The position numbers were made by a program, and so were the translations under genes. The notes under the pieces were generated by a model, which saw only the letters and a list, made by a program, of their open reading frames with translations, did not search any database and was not told where the DNA came from. This document shows, piece by piece, positions 47,004 to 57,037 of a stretch of DNA of 64,000 nucleotides. Every line of letters begins with the position of its first letter. Within the stretch, counting starts at the first letter, position 1. The stretch spans positions 1,612,001 through 1,676,000 of the forward strand of contig NZ_CP040755.1 in assembly GCF_024585285.1 (NCBI RefSeq). The letters run 5' to 3'. This stretch comes from Colwellia sp. M166. Its GTDB lineage: Bacteria > Pseudomonadota > Gammaproteobacteria > Enterobacterales > Alteromonadaceae.

Positions 47004-48110
47004 TCACACTAAATCAAATTTTTGAAAATATGCTTTAAAGGATTTTTTATACTCTTCAGCGGTGAACAGCTTTGACGTTTGAAACGCTTGTTGCGAATAA
47101 GCATTCCACACATCGAAGGAGCTGTTTAAATGTAAAATGAACTCAACAATTTTCTCTGTCTGTCGCGAATCCACTAAATAACCATTACTACTGTTTACAA
47201 ATTCAATAGGCCCCCCTACCGGTGGCGAGATTACAGGTGAGCCAAAAGCCATCCCTTCTAAAAGCGATAAACCAAAGGTCTCCACCCAACCATCAGGCAG
47301 CGATAAGTTCAATACTAAAAAACTTTGTTCGAAATAAGATTGGATGTTAAGTGGGCGAATATGAAACAACATATTTTTAGGTATTATATTACTCTTTTTA
47401 TATTGGGCCAGCTCTACCTCTTCGCAATTAACCGCAGCGATCACCTTGAAATCAGGTAAATGCAAAGCAAGTTGAAGTAATTGGTCAATTCCTTTATAAG
47501 ATTTTAATGAACCAGCAAAAAACAATTGCTTATGCATAAACTTTGCCTTCGAATCAACGTCCTTTACCACAGGAAAGTCTGTTCTTAAGCCATTATAAAT
47601 CACTTCAGCCAATGGTTTTTTAAATGACTCCGTTTGCTGAAGGTATTTCGAGACAAAAATAACATGGGTTGCACAATGCTCTATAAAAAAACGTAAAAAA
47701 CACTTCAATACATCAGGTTTAATGTGTGTTTCATGAACATAATATACAATACTATTAGCAAAAAATTTAGCGGAAAGCCCTGCACCGAATGGCAACATAG
47801 TATTAATAATAACCGTTGACTTACGGCCTTCAAGCCGCCCTTTAAGTAAAAAACAGGATAGCTGACCAAACAGTAATATTTGAGAGAGAATAAAGTAAAA
47901 AAGCTGCATATACCTATTATTACTTCTGGCATAGAAGCAATTAATTCGACTAGCATTAACACCATCTAGAAAACCTTGATGTTTGCTCGTTACAACATAA
48001 GTTTTACCGAAATTATTAATATTACTATCTATTGCGTCTTTAAACACTCTAGGACTGCCACTAAAGTCATTGAAAAGGTGGACATAAAACAAATCTATAT
48101 TATTTGACAT
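47004..48110 (-). CDS. GT4-family glycosyltransferase
   Basis: A 368-residue GT-B enzyme. LFFAGSLKSYKGIDQLLQLA is the start of the C-terminal nucleotide-sugar domain and SLLEGMAFGSPVISPPVGGP is the EX7E-like donor site. There is no signal peptide; it would act on the cytoplasmic face of the membrane on lipid-linked intermediates. Donor sugar unknown. Confidence 0.85.
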   Translation of the reverse strand: MSNNIDLFYVHLFNDFSGSPRVFKDAIDSNINNFGKTYVVTSKHQGFLDGVNASRINCFYARSNNRYMQLFYFILSQILLFGQLSCFLLKGRLEGRKSTVIINTMLPFGAGLSAKFFANSIVYYVHETHIKPDVLKCFLRFFIEHCATHVIFVSKYLQQTESFKKPLAEVIYNGLRTDFPVVKDVDSKAKFMHKQLFFAGSLKSYKGIDQLLQLALHLPDFKVIAAVNCEEVELAQYKKSNIIPKNMLFHIRPLNIQSYFEQSFLVLNLSLPDGWVETFGLSLLEGMAFGSPVISPPVGGPIEFVNSSNGYLVDSRQTEKIVEFILHLNSSFDVWNAYSQQAFQTSKLFTAEEYKKSFKAYFQKFDLV

Positions 48111-48122
48111 TTTTTATTTCTT

Positions 48123-48788
48123 TTAAAATTTTGCCGGTACCCCACCAACAACAACATGATTGGGAAACACCCCATTAACGACCGCACCAGCAGCAATAAC
48201 ACAACCATCGCCTACTATACTACCATCCAAAACCGTGACTTTAGCTCCGACCCAGCAATTCCTACCTATTGATATCCCTTTTCTGGAGACACCTTGGTTG
48301 CGGATAAGCTCGTTAGTGTCTGAAAAAACGTGGTTTTCTGGGTGAATACTTAGATAAGCACCAGCAATAGTGTCATCACCAATCTCAACACCGCCAGCCC
48401 CACCAATATGAGTAAAATCCCCGAGACCGACATTACATCCAATATTTATACCTTTACCAAGAGACTTTAATGTGCCGCTTACTTTTAACAATGAAAAAGA
48501 ACCTATTGATGAACCCGCCCCAATGCATAGTCCCTCATGCCCTAGTGCATCTAATGTACAATAGTCACCAATAGAAACACCTTTGCCAAATTTAACGTTT
48601 CGTTTAGCTTTAATGACAACATTGTTTCCTAAAAAAACCACTTTCCTGAATCTTAACAAGCCTCTTAACACGGCAAACCCTTGCGTGAAGAGTAAACTGA
48701 GCAAATCAATATCACGCACTTTTTCATCAAAAGTAATAGTACGACCTTTGATTTTTAACACAGAAAATTTAAGTATCGACTTTATCAT
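48123..48788 (-). CDS. Hexapeptide-repeat acyltransferase
   Basis: A 221-residue left-handed beta-helix protein with many (I/V)G.. hexads (VSIGDYCTLDALG, INIGCNVGLGDFTHIGG, VVAAGAVVNG). Such enzymes O- or N-acetylate sugars. The active-site histidine is probably that of SIHPENHVF. The start overlaps the Wzy-like gene by 20 bp. In a polysaccharide cluster it most likely O-acetylates a residue of the repeat unit. Confidence 0.82.
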   Translation of the reverse strand: MIKSILKFSVLKIKGRTITFDEKVRDIDLLSLLFTQGFAVLRGLLRFRKVVFLGNNVVIKAKRNVKFGKGVSIGDYCTLDALGHEGLCIGAGSSIGSFSLLKVSGTLKSLGKGINIGCNVGLGDFTHIGGAGGVEIGDDTIAGAYLSIHPENHVFSDTNELIRNQGVSRKGISIGRNCWVGAKVTVLDGSIVGDGCVIAAGAVVNGVFPNHVVVGGVPAKF

Positions 48789-50037
48789 TTAACGTCCTTT
48801 TGTTAGATAAAAAACTAGCAACACAGATAAATAAAGCAAAACAGACTGAACTCATACCATTAAAAAGTACGTGCCCAGCAATAATTGAGTGCAGCGAAAG
48901 CAGTAACATACCTAAAAACAAGACTTTATAATTTCTTAGCTTAAACAGCACGACACCAATAACAGCTAAATATGCAATTACAGCAAATAAACCATACATG
49001 AACAATAAATCAAAAAGGTCTGTTTCTAATGTATCAAATTCTCGAACAAACAAAGGATCTTGAAAAGATGTATAAGCCCCCATTCCAAATAACAACCTAA
49101 AAGGATTAGGGTCCTCTTGAAGAAAGAGGCCAAAGGCATCAACTACATAATCAATTCTACCACTGCCTAAATACAATATTAAATTATCGGAATTGGTTAA
49201 TCTATTTAAAATAACATCGAATAAAACACTCAAAGTATCTATTATTGCAGGCAAAAAGATGAATACCAATGCAGACAATACTATTATAAAGCTGGCTCTG
49301 TATTTTGAAAGTACAATAATACACAATAAATTAAAAGCACAGAGGATTAATGCAGTTTTAGAACCAATAAGAGCAATGGATAATACAATGTAAAGTAACG
49401 TCTTTTGACTAAAGCCTGTAAGTTTATAATGCCTTGCCCCAATTAAAAACAGGCTACCAACACCTAGATATAAGCCTAACCCATTGCCTGATGCGAAAAA
49501 GCTTTTGGTGCCAAAACCGAAACCATAAGTACTATTACCAATTCCTGTGATTGTAGAAAAATACAGCATTGTTGCAATTATAATTAAGTTGTATTTTAAA
49601 AAAACGACAAGTTGCCCCATGCCTTGAGGGCTTTTTGAGTAATGTTTCAGGAGAACTGTTAGAAAAATCAAATACCCTATTTTATATGCCGATATAACTC
49701 CGTATGTAAAGCCGTATTGACTTTGATGATAAAGACCTGAAAAAACTTCTACTGTTAATAAATATATTAAAAAAAATACTGGTGGTATTGATAATTTTTT
49801 AGTCGCCAAAATATATATTAATAAACTAGAAACCGCTAAGCGCCCTAACTGAGAAGGAGAAGCTAAACCTGCAGGTGCAATCAGGCCTTTAGCAACTAAG
49901 TACCCATTAATTGAATCAAAAATCGGGAGTACTATAAAAACTAAAAATAGTAAAAAATCCCTAAAAGTTAGTTTATGAAAATCTAGCTTCACATTATATG
50001 ACCTTACAAATTCAAAAATTAACGTACTAAATTGCAA
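48769..50037 (-). CDS. wzy: Wzy-like O-antigen polymerase
   Basis: A 422-residue multi-pass membrane protein with about 10-12 helices and a large periplasmic loop in the C-terminal half (about 265-335), the usual Wzy layout. Wzy proteins share little sequence, so this rests on topology and the presence of Wzx in the same operon. It would polymerise lipid-linked repeat units in the periplasm. Confidence 0.75.
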   Translation of the reverse strand: MQFSTLIFEFVRSYNVKLDFHKLTFRDFLLFLVFIVLPIFDSINGYLVAKGLIAPAGLASPSQLGRLAVSSLLIYILATKKLSIPPVFFLIYLLTVEVFSGLYHQSQYGFTYGVISAYKIGYLIFLTVLLKHYSKSPQGMGQLVVFLKYNLIIIATMLYFSTITGIGNSTYGFGFGTKSFFASGNGLGLYLGVGSLFLIGARHYKLTGFSQKTLLYIVLSIALIGSKTALILCAFNLLCIIVLSKYRASFIIVLSALVFIFLPAIIDTLSVLFDVILNRLTNSDNLILYLGSGRIDYVVDAFGLFLQEDPNPFRLLFGMGAYTSFQDPLFVREFDTLETDLFDLLFMYGLFAVIAYLAVIGVVLFKLRNYKVLFLGMLLLSLHSIIAGHVLFNGMSSVCFALFICVASFLSNKRTLNDKVDT

Positions 50038-51152
50038 TATTTTTCAACATGGACAGAAAAATCATAATTCCTAGAATATTCATTCATTTTTTTAGGGTAC
50101 TCAAACGGATCTTCCCTGCAGTTTATTATTGCTAATTTCAGCTGTTCAACTAAAGACTCTACATCCCCTTCTTTAGCTTTAAAAAACAACTCTGAACCAA
50201 TAACTTGATTAAAGATATCATTATCCCAGCACACTATCCGTTGACCGGAAGCCATAGCCTCTAATAGGCTGTGAGATACTCCCCCTCCCCCTATATCCTT
50301 GCTTAACGTTAAGTGAAAAGATATGTTGGCCTGAGCAAGTTCGCACTTAACTTCTTTGGGACCAAGCGCCCCCATATAGGTCAGACCGTCAATATCTATC
50401 GCTAATTCTTTTATCTCTTTAGTTTTAGGGCCATCCCCAATAATTGAAAACGTTATATCCTTAAGGCAATCTTCCATATTTAATACTCGGATAGCCTTAG
50501 CTAAATGAAGGATTCCTTTCTCAACACTAGTTCTACCAATAAACTGGCATTTGACATCAGTTGAATTATTAATAATAAAATCACTTGTATGTATACCATT
50601 AGCTATTGTTAAGTTATCAACTTTTTTATCTACATAGTACTTACTAGTATCACTCCCATTAGCAATAATAAACTTGTACTTTTTTAGAATATAAACTTCT
50701 AATATTTCACATAAGTTCAGGATATATTTTGGGTAAATTCGAGCAAGTTCCTTCACCATAATTGAGCGAAGCCAACAAATACTTCTTACATTTTTTTTTC
50801 GAAAAAATGAGCTATAATAAAGAGAAATCGACTCCCCCCATGAGCCACATGAGATAACATCATATGAAGCGGTCGTTCGATAAAGCGTCCTTAGCTGCTT
50901 CCTTACAAAAATTGCGTAGTAAATAATTCCAGGTAAATAACTTTTATTGCGATATTTATCTTTAACAACTTTTATTTTACGGGGGAAAACTACTTCTTTA
51001 TTAGAAATGGTAATTTCACTACCTAGTACAATAATTGAGTCGTAAAGTTTCAGTATATCATGATCATTTAAGAAGTTACCTATCCAGGTTTCTCTTCCCC
51101 CACCTCGAGAATCAAGGTTGCTTGCTAATAAAATAATTAAGGTTTTTTTCAT
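50019..51152 (-). CDS. GT4-family glycosyltransferase
   Basis: About 377 residues. GT-B enzyme: N-terminal LASNLDSRGGGRETWIGNF, C-terminal FIGRTSVEKGILHLAKAI, and donor-site HSLLEAMASGQRIVCWD. I start at 51152 (MKKTLIILL) as fits the family; an open extension of 20 codons upstream contains no ribosome site. AT-rich like its neighbours. Donor sugar unknown. Its stop overlaps the Wzy start by 19 bp. Confidence 0.84.
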   Translation of the reverse strand: MKKTLIILLASNLDSRGGGRETWIGNFLNDHDILKLYDSIIVLGSEITISNKEVVFPRKIKVVKDKYRNKSYLPGIIYYAIFVRKQLRTLYRTTASYDVISCGSWGESISLYYSSFFRKKNVRSICWLRSIMVKELARIYPKYILNLCEILEVYILKKYKFIIANGSDTSKYYVDKKVDNLTIANGIHTSDFIINNSTDVKCQFIGRTSVEKGILHLAKAIRVLNMEDCLKDITFSIIGDGPKTKEIKELAIDIDGLTYMGALGPKEVKCELAQANISFHLTLSKDIGGGGVSHSLLEAMASGQRIVCWDNDIFNQVIGSELFFKAKEGDVESLVEQLKLAIINCREDPFEYPKKMNEYSRNYDFSVHVEKYCNLVR

Positions 51153-51397
51153 TTTTAGCTTTCTTCTTTTGATTTGCAGGTAAGAAATGTCGCAAATACT
51201 ATTAAAAATCACATTATAATAATTAAATCAATAAAACTAAATACTGGTGGCATCCTATTGCATAATCACAATATGGGGAAAGCTAGGATTTAGCGTAATA
51301 ATATAAATAAGGCCTAAAGTAAATCTAACAAGTCAATTTTCAACATTCTCTTTCTATACTTTATTCAATAAATAACTTACATAATTAACAGCATTAT

Positions 51398-53194
51398 TTA
51401 ACAATATTTAGACTCAATGGTATTAATATAAATTATATATGAGTCAATCATTGCATTTCTTTCATTCGACTTTAGGTAATCATAAATTAAGCTTTCATTA
51501 AAAATATATTTATATTTCGAAATACTAGAGTATTTATCCATTATAAATTTAGCTTCTTCTGTAATATCTTTTGAGTTGACTTTTTCAGAGCGACCTTTAT
51601 ATATATTCTTTTTAATTAAGCTTTTGGCTTGAGGTAATTTTTTAGTTAAAAATTGAATGATATTTAGTTTGACTTTAGACTTCAGATCATAAATATACCT
51701 GCTTCGAGCTGACTTCAAATTAATATCGGACCCAAATATATCCACTTCTAATAATTTACTATCAATCTCATTCATAATCTGTGTAAAAAAATCATAATTT
51801 ATCCATGACAAAGGGACATTATTAAAAGCTCTTACTAATTTTACAGTCCAAAATGGTTGGACCCCCCAAAAATGTATTCTCTCCCTATCCTCAGCATCTG
51901 TCCCAACTTCAATTCTGTAATACTCTTCAACATAAAGTTTTTTTAATTGTTGTTCATGAGTACCAGCATATGACTTAAAGTACGTCGAGAGATAAGATTT
52001 ATAATCTTTTACCTGAAAATTTAATATTGATGAAAGGTCTTCAAGTTCTTTTTTGTAAGAACCATCTAAAATAGCAAAAGCTCTAGGGGTGATATCAGTA
52101 TTGTATGGATGCCTAAAGAATTCACCACCTAGGCCGCCAAAACGGACTGTTTTCCCTAATGCTTCGCTATGGTATAAAAAGTCTACATCTTTATAACAAA
52201 TATATGAAGTATAATAATTCGTTAAACAGTCTAAATTAAATAAAACTCTGGGTGTTTCCTGTATATCTAATTTATTCTCGAATTTTAATTTTTTGTATTT
52301 CCCTGGTTGTTCCAAAGTGTTAAAAAGCTCGAATGCTATAGGGCTTTCATCATGCGTATATTCAAACGTATAATAGTTGACTGTCCTACAAAACTTGGAC
52401 ACACCTCCAATCACAGCTCTAGAGTCAAAGCCGCCGCTTAAATCTGATATTACTCGATAACCTAATCTTTCAACCTTGTTAACTCTATTTTCAATAGATT
52501 CAAAGAAGTGATTCTTAATATCCTTAATTGCATCCATTTTAGTTTTATAAAGCTCGACTGATAAATAGTCTATTTGGGTTGTATTAAATTTTTCAATTGC
52601 AAAGCCCTGACCTACGCATAATAATTCACCTGGTTGGATATTATAAACATTATTGTAAATAGTATTTTTCCCTAGCGTATAGCCAAGCGTCACCTTATTG
52701 ACAACTTCAAATATATTAAATTCAACGTTGTCACTAAATCGTAATATTGCTTTAAATTCGCTACTAATACAAAGACCATTCTCACCTTCGTAGTAATATA
52801 GAGGTAAACGCCCCAAAATATCATTGAATATAAACCTAAAATCATTGACTTTACTATAAATCACCAAAATATAATCGCCATCAGCACTACCAACGAAATT
52901 TTTTATCTTTCGCAGGAAGCTTTGGTTATTACCAATATTATCAATTATATCTTTTAATCTACCCAATAAATCATCATCAGTAAAATTATAAATCATGCCT
53001 GAAATCAAGACGATATAAGAACCTACTACATACTCCTTATTAGGATAATTTATTGCATAGTTAGAGAAAAACAGTTCATTCTCAGTTTCTATATAACTAT
53101 TAAGCTCAATAGTACTCGAATAATTCATATCTTGTTTAAATGATTTTATATCGTCAATCGCTATTTTTGATTTACAATAAGTAATTCCTGGCAT
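51398..53194 (-). CDS. Asparagine-synthase-like amidotransferase lacking Cys2
   Basis: A 598-residue AsnB-type protein. The N-terminal class-II glutaminase-like domain (about 1-200) keeps NDILGRLPLYYY and SSEFKAIL, but residue 2 is Pro, not the catalytic Cys. The C-terminal ATP-pyrophosphatase domain has the PP-loop S253-GGFDSR. Family members in O-antigen clusters (WbpS of Pseudomonas aeruginosa O6) amidate uronic acids. Here it could amidate a uronate made by WbpE/WbpD-type enzymes, using free ammonia. GAGGGA precedes the ATG. Very AT-rich, suggesting transfer. Confidence 0.78.
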   Translation of the reverse strand: MPGITYCKSKIAIDDIKSFKQDMNYSSTIELNSYIETENELFFSNYAINYPNKEYVVGSYIVLISGMIYNFTDDDLLGRLKDIIDNIGNNQSFLRKIKNFVGSADGDYILVIYSKVNDFRFIFNDILGRLPLYYYEGENGLCISSEFKAILRFSDNVEFNIFEVVNKVTLGYTLGKNTIYNNVYNIQPGELLCVGQGFAIEKFNTTQIDYLSVELYKTKMDAIKDIKNHFFESIENRVNKVERLGYRVISDLSGGFDSRAVIGGVSKFCRTVNYYTFEYTHDESPIAFELFNTLEQPGKYKKLKFENKLDIQETPRVLFNLDCLTNYYTSYICYKDVDFLYHSEALGKTVRFGGLGGEFFRHPYNTDITPRAFAILDGSYKKELEDLSSILNFQVKDYKSYLSTYFKSYAGTHEQQLKKLYVEEYYRIEVGTDAEDRERIHFWGVQPFWTVKLVRAFNNVPLSWINYDFFTQIMNEIDSKLLEVDIFGSDINLKSARSRYIYDLKSKVKLNIIQFLTKKLPQAKSLIKKNIYKGRSEKVNSKDITEEAKFIMDKYSSISKYKYIFNESLIYDYLKSNERNAMIDSYIIYINTIESKYC

Positions 53195-53369
53195 ATTTAT
53201 CCCTCAAGATAAAGCGTAATTAATTTAGGTTATTATGGCTATATATTTGCTAAGTGAAAGATAATTTTAAGGTTTATAGCTCTATTTGGAAACGAATAAT
53301 GAATTTATTTAGATGATATTTGTAATGAACTCCATAAATTTTGTGCATAAGTCGTATAAAAAGAATAAC

Positions 53370-54674
53370 TCATAAAGGGATAGAGTAAATCAAAATGCAA
53401 AAAATACTGCTGAATATTAAAAGTGTAAGCATATAGTTAATTGGTATCTTATAAAATCGTTGAGCGAGTAGTGCATTACAAAGCAATGCAATAGATATTG
53501 AGAGCAACGTACTAAAGGAAGCACCTAATGCCCCGAACTTAGGAATAAACACATAATTAAGTATAACATTCAGTAGGCCTACAAGAACATTAACAATCGC
53601 TATAATCGATGTTTTTTTTGCAATACTCAACCCTGGAAAGAAAATATACATACTTGAAAATAATGCAGCGCAAACTAACGGAACAACATAGTTTACAGCT
53701 TCGACATATTGCTCCCCAGCAACAATCTTAACTAGCCAACTACCTAATATCGATAAAATAATTACACTGAAAAGTGAAATGATTAAGTAAAGGTGAAATA
53801 ATTTAGCTACTTTTTCAGGGGTGTCTTTTTCTTTATAATGTGAATAAAGTAAAGGCGTTAATGCCGACTGGAAACCAATCAACAGTAACGTTGCTATACT
53901 GGCAATTTTTATTGCTACCGCATAAGGTGCCAATTGCTCCGCACCTAAAAACTCTTTCAGCATCACCCTATCTACGAACATTGATAATACAACACCAATG
54001 CTAGAGAAAACTAAAGGTGCAGAATAAGACAACATGTCTTTTAATTCTTTAAAACAAAAAACTAACTTGATCCAAGCTTTTACAAAAAACAATGCAATAA
54101 TAATACTTAAGCTAACACCTATCAACTGCCCTGCAATAAGGCCGAGAAGACCTAATTTTAAATAAACCACTAATACCAACGAAAAACTCGCTACAAAAAT
54201 CGCGTTAAAAGTTGATACTAATACCACCTGCTTAGATAAGAGATTTGCTCGCATTAACGTCGAAAAATTAAACAAAATAGCGTTAGTTAAGAATAGTATG
54301 CTAGTGGTTTTAATCAGTTCCGCATACTTTGCGTCATCAAGCAAAATTTTAGATAATTCATTTGAAAAAATAAAACAAATCACACATAAAAATGAGTACA
54401 TCAGCAGTGAAAACCAAAAACTTGTAGATGCTAACTTCACTTGTTGAAGGGGCTGACCTTTATATTCAGGAATAAAGCGGTATATAGCTTGTGTTATTTC
54501 TAATGTCATTATTACACCTAACATCAGACCTATAGTTGTAAGATAATCAAATAGCCCATATTCCTGCTTAGATAATACACGAGTATAAATAGGTAATAAT
54601 ATAAAACCAATGCCACGAGTAAATAAGTTCGCAAAGGTATAAAGTAGAGAGTCCTTAAAAAACGCCTTAATCAT
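53370..54674 (-). CDS. wzx: Wzx-type oligosaccharide flippase
   Basis: A 434-residue membrane protein with about 12 hydrophobic helices of the polysaccharide exporter (MATE-like) family; N-terminus NLFTRGIGFILLPIYTRVLS and the KQEYGLFDYL segment are typical. It flips undecaprenyl-linked repeat units to the periplasm. Eight-base overlap with the upstream glycosyltransferase gene; 175 bp of AT-rich DNA follow. Confidence 0.87.
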   Translation of the reverse strand: MIKAFFKDSLLYTFANLFTRGIGFILLPIYTRVLSKQEYGLFDYLTTIGLMLGVIMTLEITQAIYRFIPEYKGQPLQQVKLASTSFWFSLLMYSFLCVICFIFSNELSKILLDDAKYAELIKTTSILFLTNAILFNFSTLMRANLLSKQVVLVSTFNAIFVASFSLVLVVYLKLGLLGLIAGQLIGVSLSIIIALFFVKAWIKLVFCFKELKDMLSYSAPLVFSSIGVVLSMFVDRVMLKEFLGAEQLAPYAVAIKIASIATLLLIGFQSALTPLLYSHYKEKDTPEKVAKLFHLYLIISLFSVIILSILGSWLVKIVAGEQYVEAVNYVVPLVCAALFSSMYIFFPGLSIAKKTSIIAIVNVLVGLLNVILNYVFIPKFGALGASFSTLLSISIALLCNALLAQRFYKIPINYMLTLLIFSSIFCILIYSIPL

Positions 54675-55821
54675 TAATAATATCGTTCATTTTTTTGGCG
54701 CCAGCTGCATAGGTGCAATGTTTTTTAGCCCAATTATGACCTGCTAGCGCTTGTGGTTTTATCATGTCAGGATTATCTAAAAATAGTTTTAAATGATCAT
54801 AAACCATCCAATATGGTGTAACTTTCCAAGCCTGGTTAGCACCTTCATCTAATGTAGTCTCGATATTTTCATCTGCAGATGTAAGCAATGCACAAGAACT
54901 TGCCATTGCTTCTAAACCAAAAACACCAGGCACAAACGCATAAAACTCGTTAAGCACAATATGAGCCGAACACAATGTCTTAAGCATTTGTTCATGTGGT
55001 ACATTAATTAACTCTATATACTTAAATTTGTAACCTTCCATTTGGAGTTTTTTTATTGCGGCCCTAACAATCGGCGTACCTTTGATAATTGGTGAACTGG
55101 GCCCATGAAGCACAATAATTTCACTGAGGTCATCAAATTTGTTTAACGATGGTTCAAATAAGTCATCGGCTAAAAAATAAATACATGGGAAGGTTTTTCG
55201 TTGAATATAGGCCATTTGATCTGTGCTAGGGTTAAATATAACGTCGGAATATTTATCGGCTATTTGCCCCAATTGTTTTCTTTTATACTCGTTTTTTGGC
55301 GCATCAATACCCACATGAGAAATTGCTTGGTAAGTAGTCAGTACATCTAGTGAACGATCTTGAGAAAATTGATTTAATAATTTAAAAGAGCGAATTTCAG
55401 AGCCTAAAAAATAGCATACTAGCTGCTTATTTATACTCTTAAGAAACTTAAATTCTTGCTGGCGGCCATCTGTGTATGGACTTACAAAACCAATAGCGCC
55501 AAGGTACATAAATTTATCGTATTTACTAAGTAAATAGCCGAATAATATTGGGGAATATACTAAGGTGATGAGCTTTAAAAGACCTTTTTTTGGATATACT
55601 TCATAATTATAATTGAAATCATAAAAGCGATTAGGAGCAAAATTAACCGACACTGAATTCGGTAATGCGCTTGAAATATTCTTCAGCATTGAAGCCGTTT
55701 CAACAGCAACAACAACCCAGCCATCTTGCTTTTTTATATTAAAAAATCTACAAATATAGTAGCTAATTCTAACGAGTATCATTTGCATGATACTCGTGCA
55801 TGTAATTAATAGTTTTTTCAA
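54667..55821 (-). CDS. Glycosyltransferase-like protein (GT-B fold, tentative)
   Basis: A 384-residue protein with a hydrophobic N-terminus (possible membrane anchor at about 5-28). The C-terminal half has the GT4 look: IIVLHGPSSPIIKGTPIV, LNEFYAFVPGVFGLEAMASS with a conserved Glu. Placed between WbpG and Wzx. It is more divergent than the other transferases, so the call is less certain; donor unknown. Confidence 0.65.
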   Translation of the reverse strand: MKKLLITCTSIMQMILVRISYYICRFFNIKKQDGWVVVAVETASMLKNISSALPNSVSVNFAPNRFYDFNYNYEVYPKKGLLKLITLVYSPILFGYLLSKYDKFMYLGAIGFVSPYTDGRQQEFKFLKSINKQLVCYFLGSEIRSFKLLNQFSQDRSLDVLTTYQAISHVGIDAPKNEYKRKQLGQIADKYSDVIFNPSTDQMAYIQRKTFPCIYFLADDLFEPSLNKFDDLSEIIVLHGPSSPIIKGTPIVRAAIKKLQMEGYKFKYIELINVPHEQMLKTLCSAHIVLNEFYAFVPGVFGLEAMASSCALLTSADENIETTLDEGANQAWKVTPYWMVYDHLKLFLDNPDMIKPQALAGHNWAKKHCTYAAGAKKMNDIIND

Positions 55822-55876
55822 AATAACAAAATACCTAACTAAATACGCAACAAAGGCTTGGATTAAAATAATGCGA

Positions 55877-57028
55877 CTATTTTTTTTCTACATTATGGGG
55901 CAAGGTATATTTAATGTAAAAGCTCCATGGTATGAGCTTCCATTTCGCCATTAAATAGAAAAATGGCCGCATGCGTTCAAAGGTTTTTTTATACGTTTTA
56001 AAGTCCGTATAGTGCTTTTTAGGCAAATTCATTAAGCGCTCAAATTCTTCATCTGAAAGATTCAAACGTTTTTTGTAAAACTCTAATAAACCGTCTTCAA
56101 TATGAGGCTCTTCTTTCATCAGATTTAGGGCTTCTTCCCGAGTCATTCGCCCATCTCTACAATAAGCTGAATATCCTGCAATTCGAAAGTCTGTATTCCA
56201 ACGTTTAGGAAAGAAATAACTATGAAAAAATGATGAGGTTCTATTCTCTAGATGATGACCGCCATACCATGTCCATCCGTAATCTTTAGCTAACATTGCT
56301 TTAGCTGCTTCTTTATCGTATTGCAGATAATAAAGCGGTCTAATCGATTTTATTTGATTAAACAACATCCATTTCAATTGTTTTGAAAGCCATAAATTGG
56401 GAAATGTTTTCATCGGTACAGTACCAAACTCTTTATGAACACTCTGTATGTACTTAGCGTCCATGTATATCCAGCCCATAGGTGCAGAGCCTTCAGTTCT
56501 GAACGAATGACCGTCAATTTTATATTTAATACCGTATTTTTCAGCGGCAAGATTCATGGTTGTAGCTAAACCAATATCCGTTGGGTTTTCAATTTCTTTA
56601 ACGCCGGCTTTCAAGTGCGCTAAGATCAAGTCATCGAACTCATGGGCATCCACAACATGAGTATATAGGTCGATACCTAGTTTCTCTGTCATACAATGAA
56701 TATTTTCAGTCGCTACCGTTGAGTTCCATGTATTATCAAAGTGCACAGCTAATAATCGCAAGCCATATTTATTTGTCATTAGGTCTAATAAATAAGACGA
56801 ATCACAACCACCACTAACACCAATTAACGCATCGTATTTTTTTCCTTTACCTGCCTGCTTCATCTCATCGACTAAACGTTGTAATTCAATTTCGCCTTTT
56901 TCATCATTTGGGAACTGCGCTGAAAGTTCATCAATTTGCACACAGTAATTGCATACGCCTCGAACATCGAAGGATATATTTGGAACTTCAGTATCGTAAA
57001 TACAGCGAGTACAGATTTGATAAGTCAT
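55877..57028 (-). CDS. wbpG: N-acetyl sugar amidotransferase WbpG
   Basis: A 383-residue PP-loop enzyme converting an N-acetyl group on a sugar into an acetamidino group. C6/C9 and C26/C29 make a zinc site (CTRCIYDT.., CNYC), and S72-GGCDS is the PP-loop. In P. aeruginosa WbpG works with HisH2 and HisF2, which supply ammonia from glutamine; the same trio is adjacent here. It implies an acetamidino sugar in the repeat unit. Confidence 0.9.
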   Translation of the reverse strand: MTYQICTRCIYDTEVPNISFDVRGVCNYCVQIDELSAQFPNDEKGEIELQRLVDEMKQAGKGKKYDALIGVSGGCDSSYLLDLMTNKYGLRLLAVHFDNTWNSTVATENIHCMTEKLGIDLYTHVVDAHEFDDLILAHLKAGVKEIENPTDIGLATTMNLAAEKYGIKYKIDGHSFRTEGSAPMGWIYMDAKYIQSVHKEFGTVPMKTFPNLWLSKQLKWMLFNQIKSIRPLYYLQYDKEAAKAMLAKDYGWTWYGGHHLENRTSSFFHSYFFPKRWNTDFRIAGYSAYCRDGRMTREEALNLMKEEPHIEDGLLEFYKKRLNLSDEEFERLMNLPKKHYTDFKTYKKTFERMRPFFYLMAKWKLIPWSFYIKYTLPHNVEKK

Positions 57029-57037
57029 TTTTATTGC

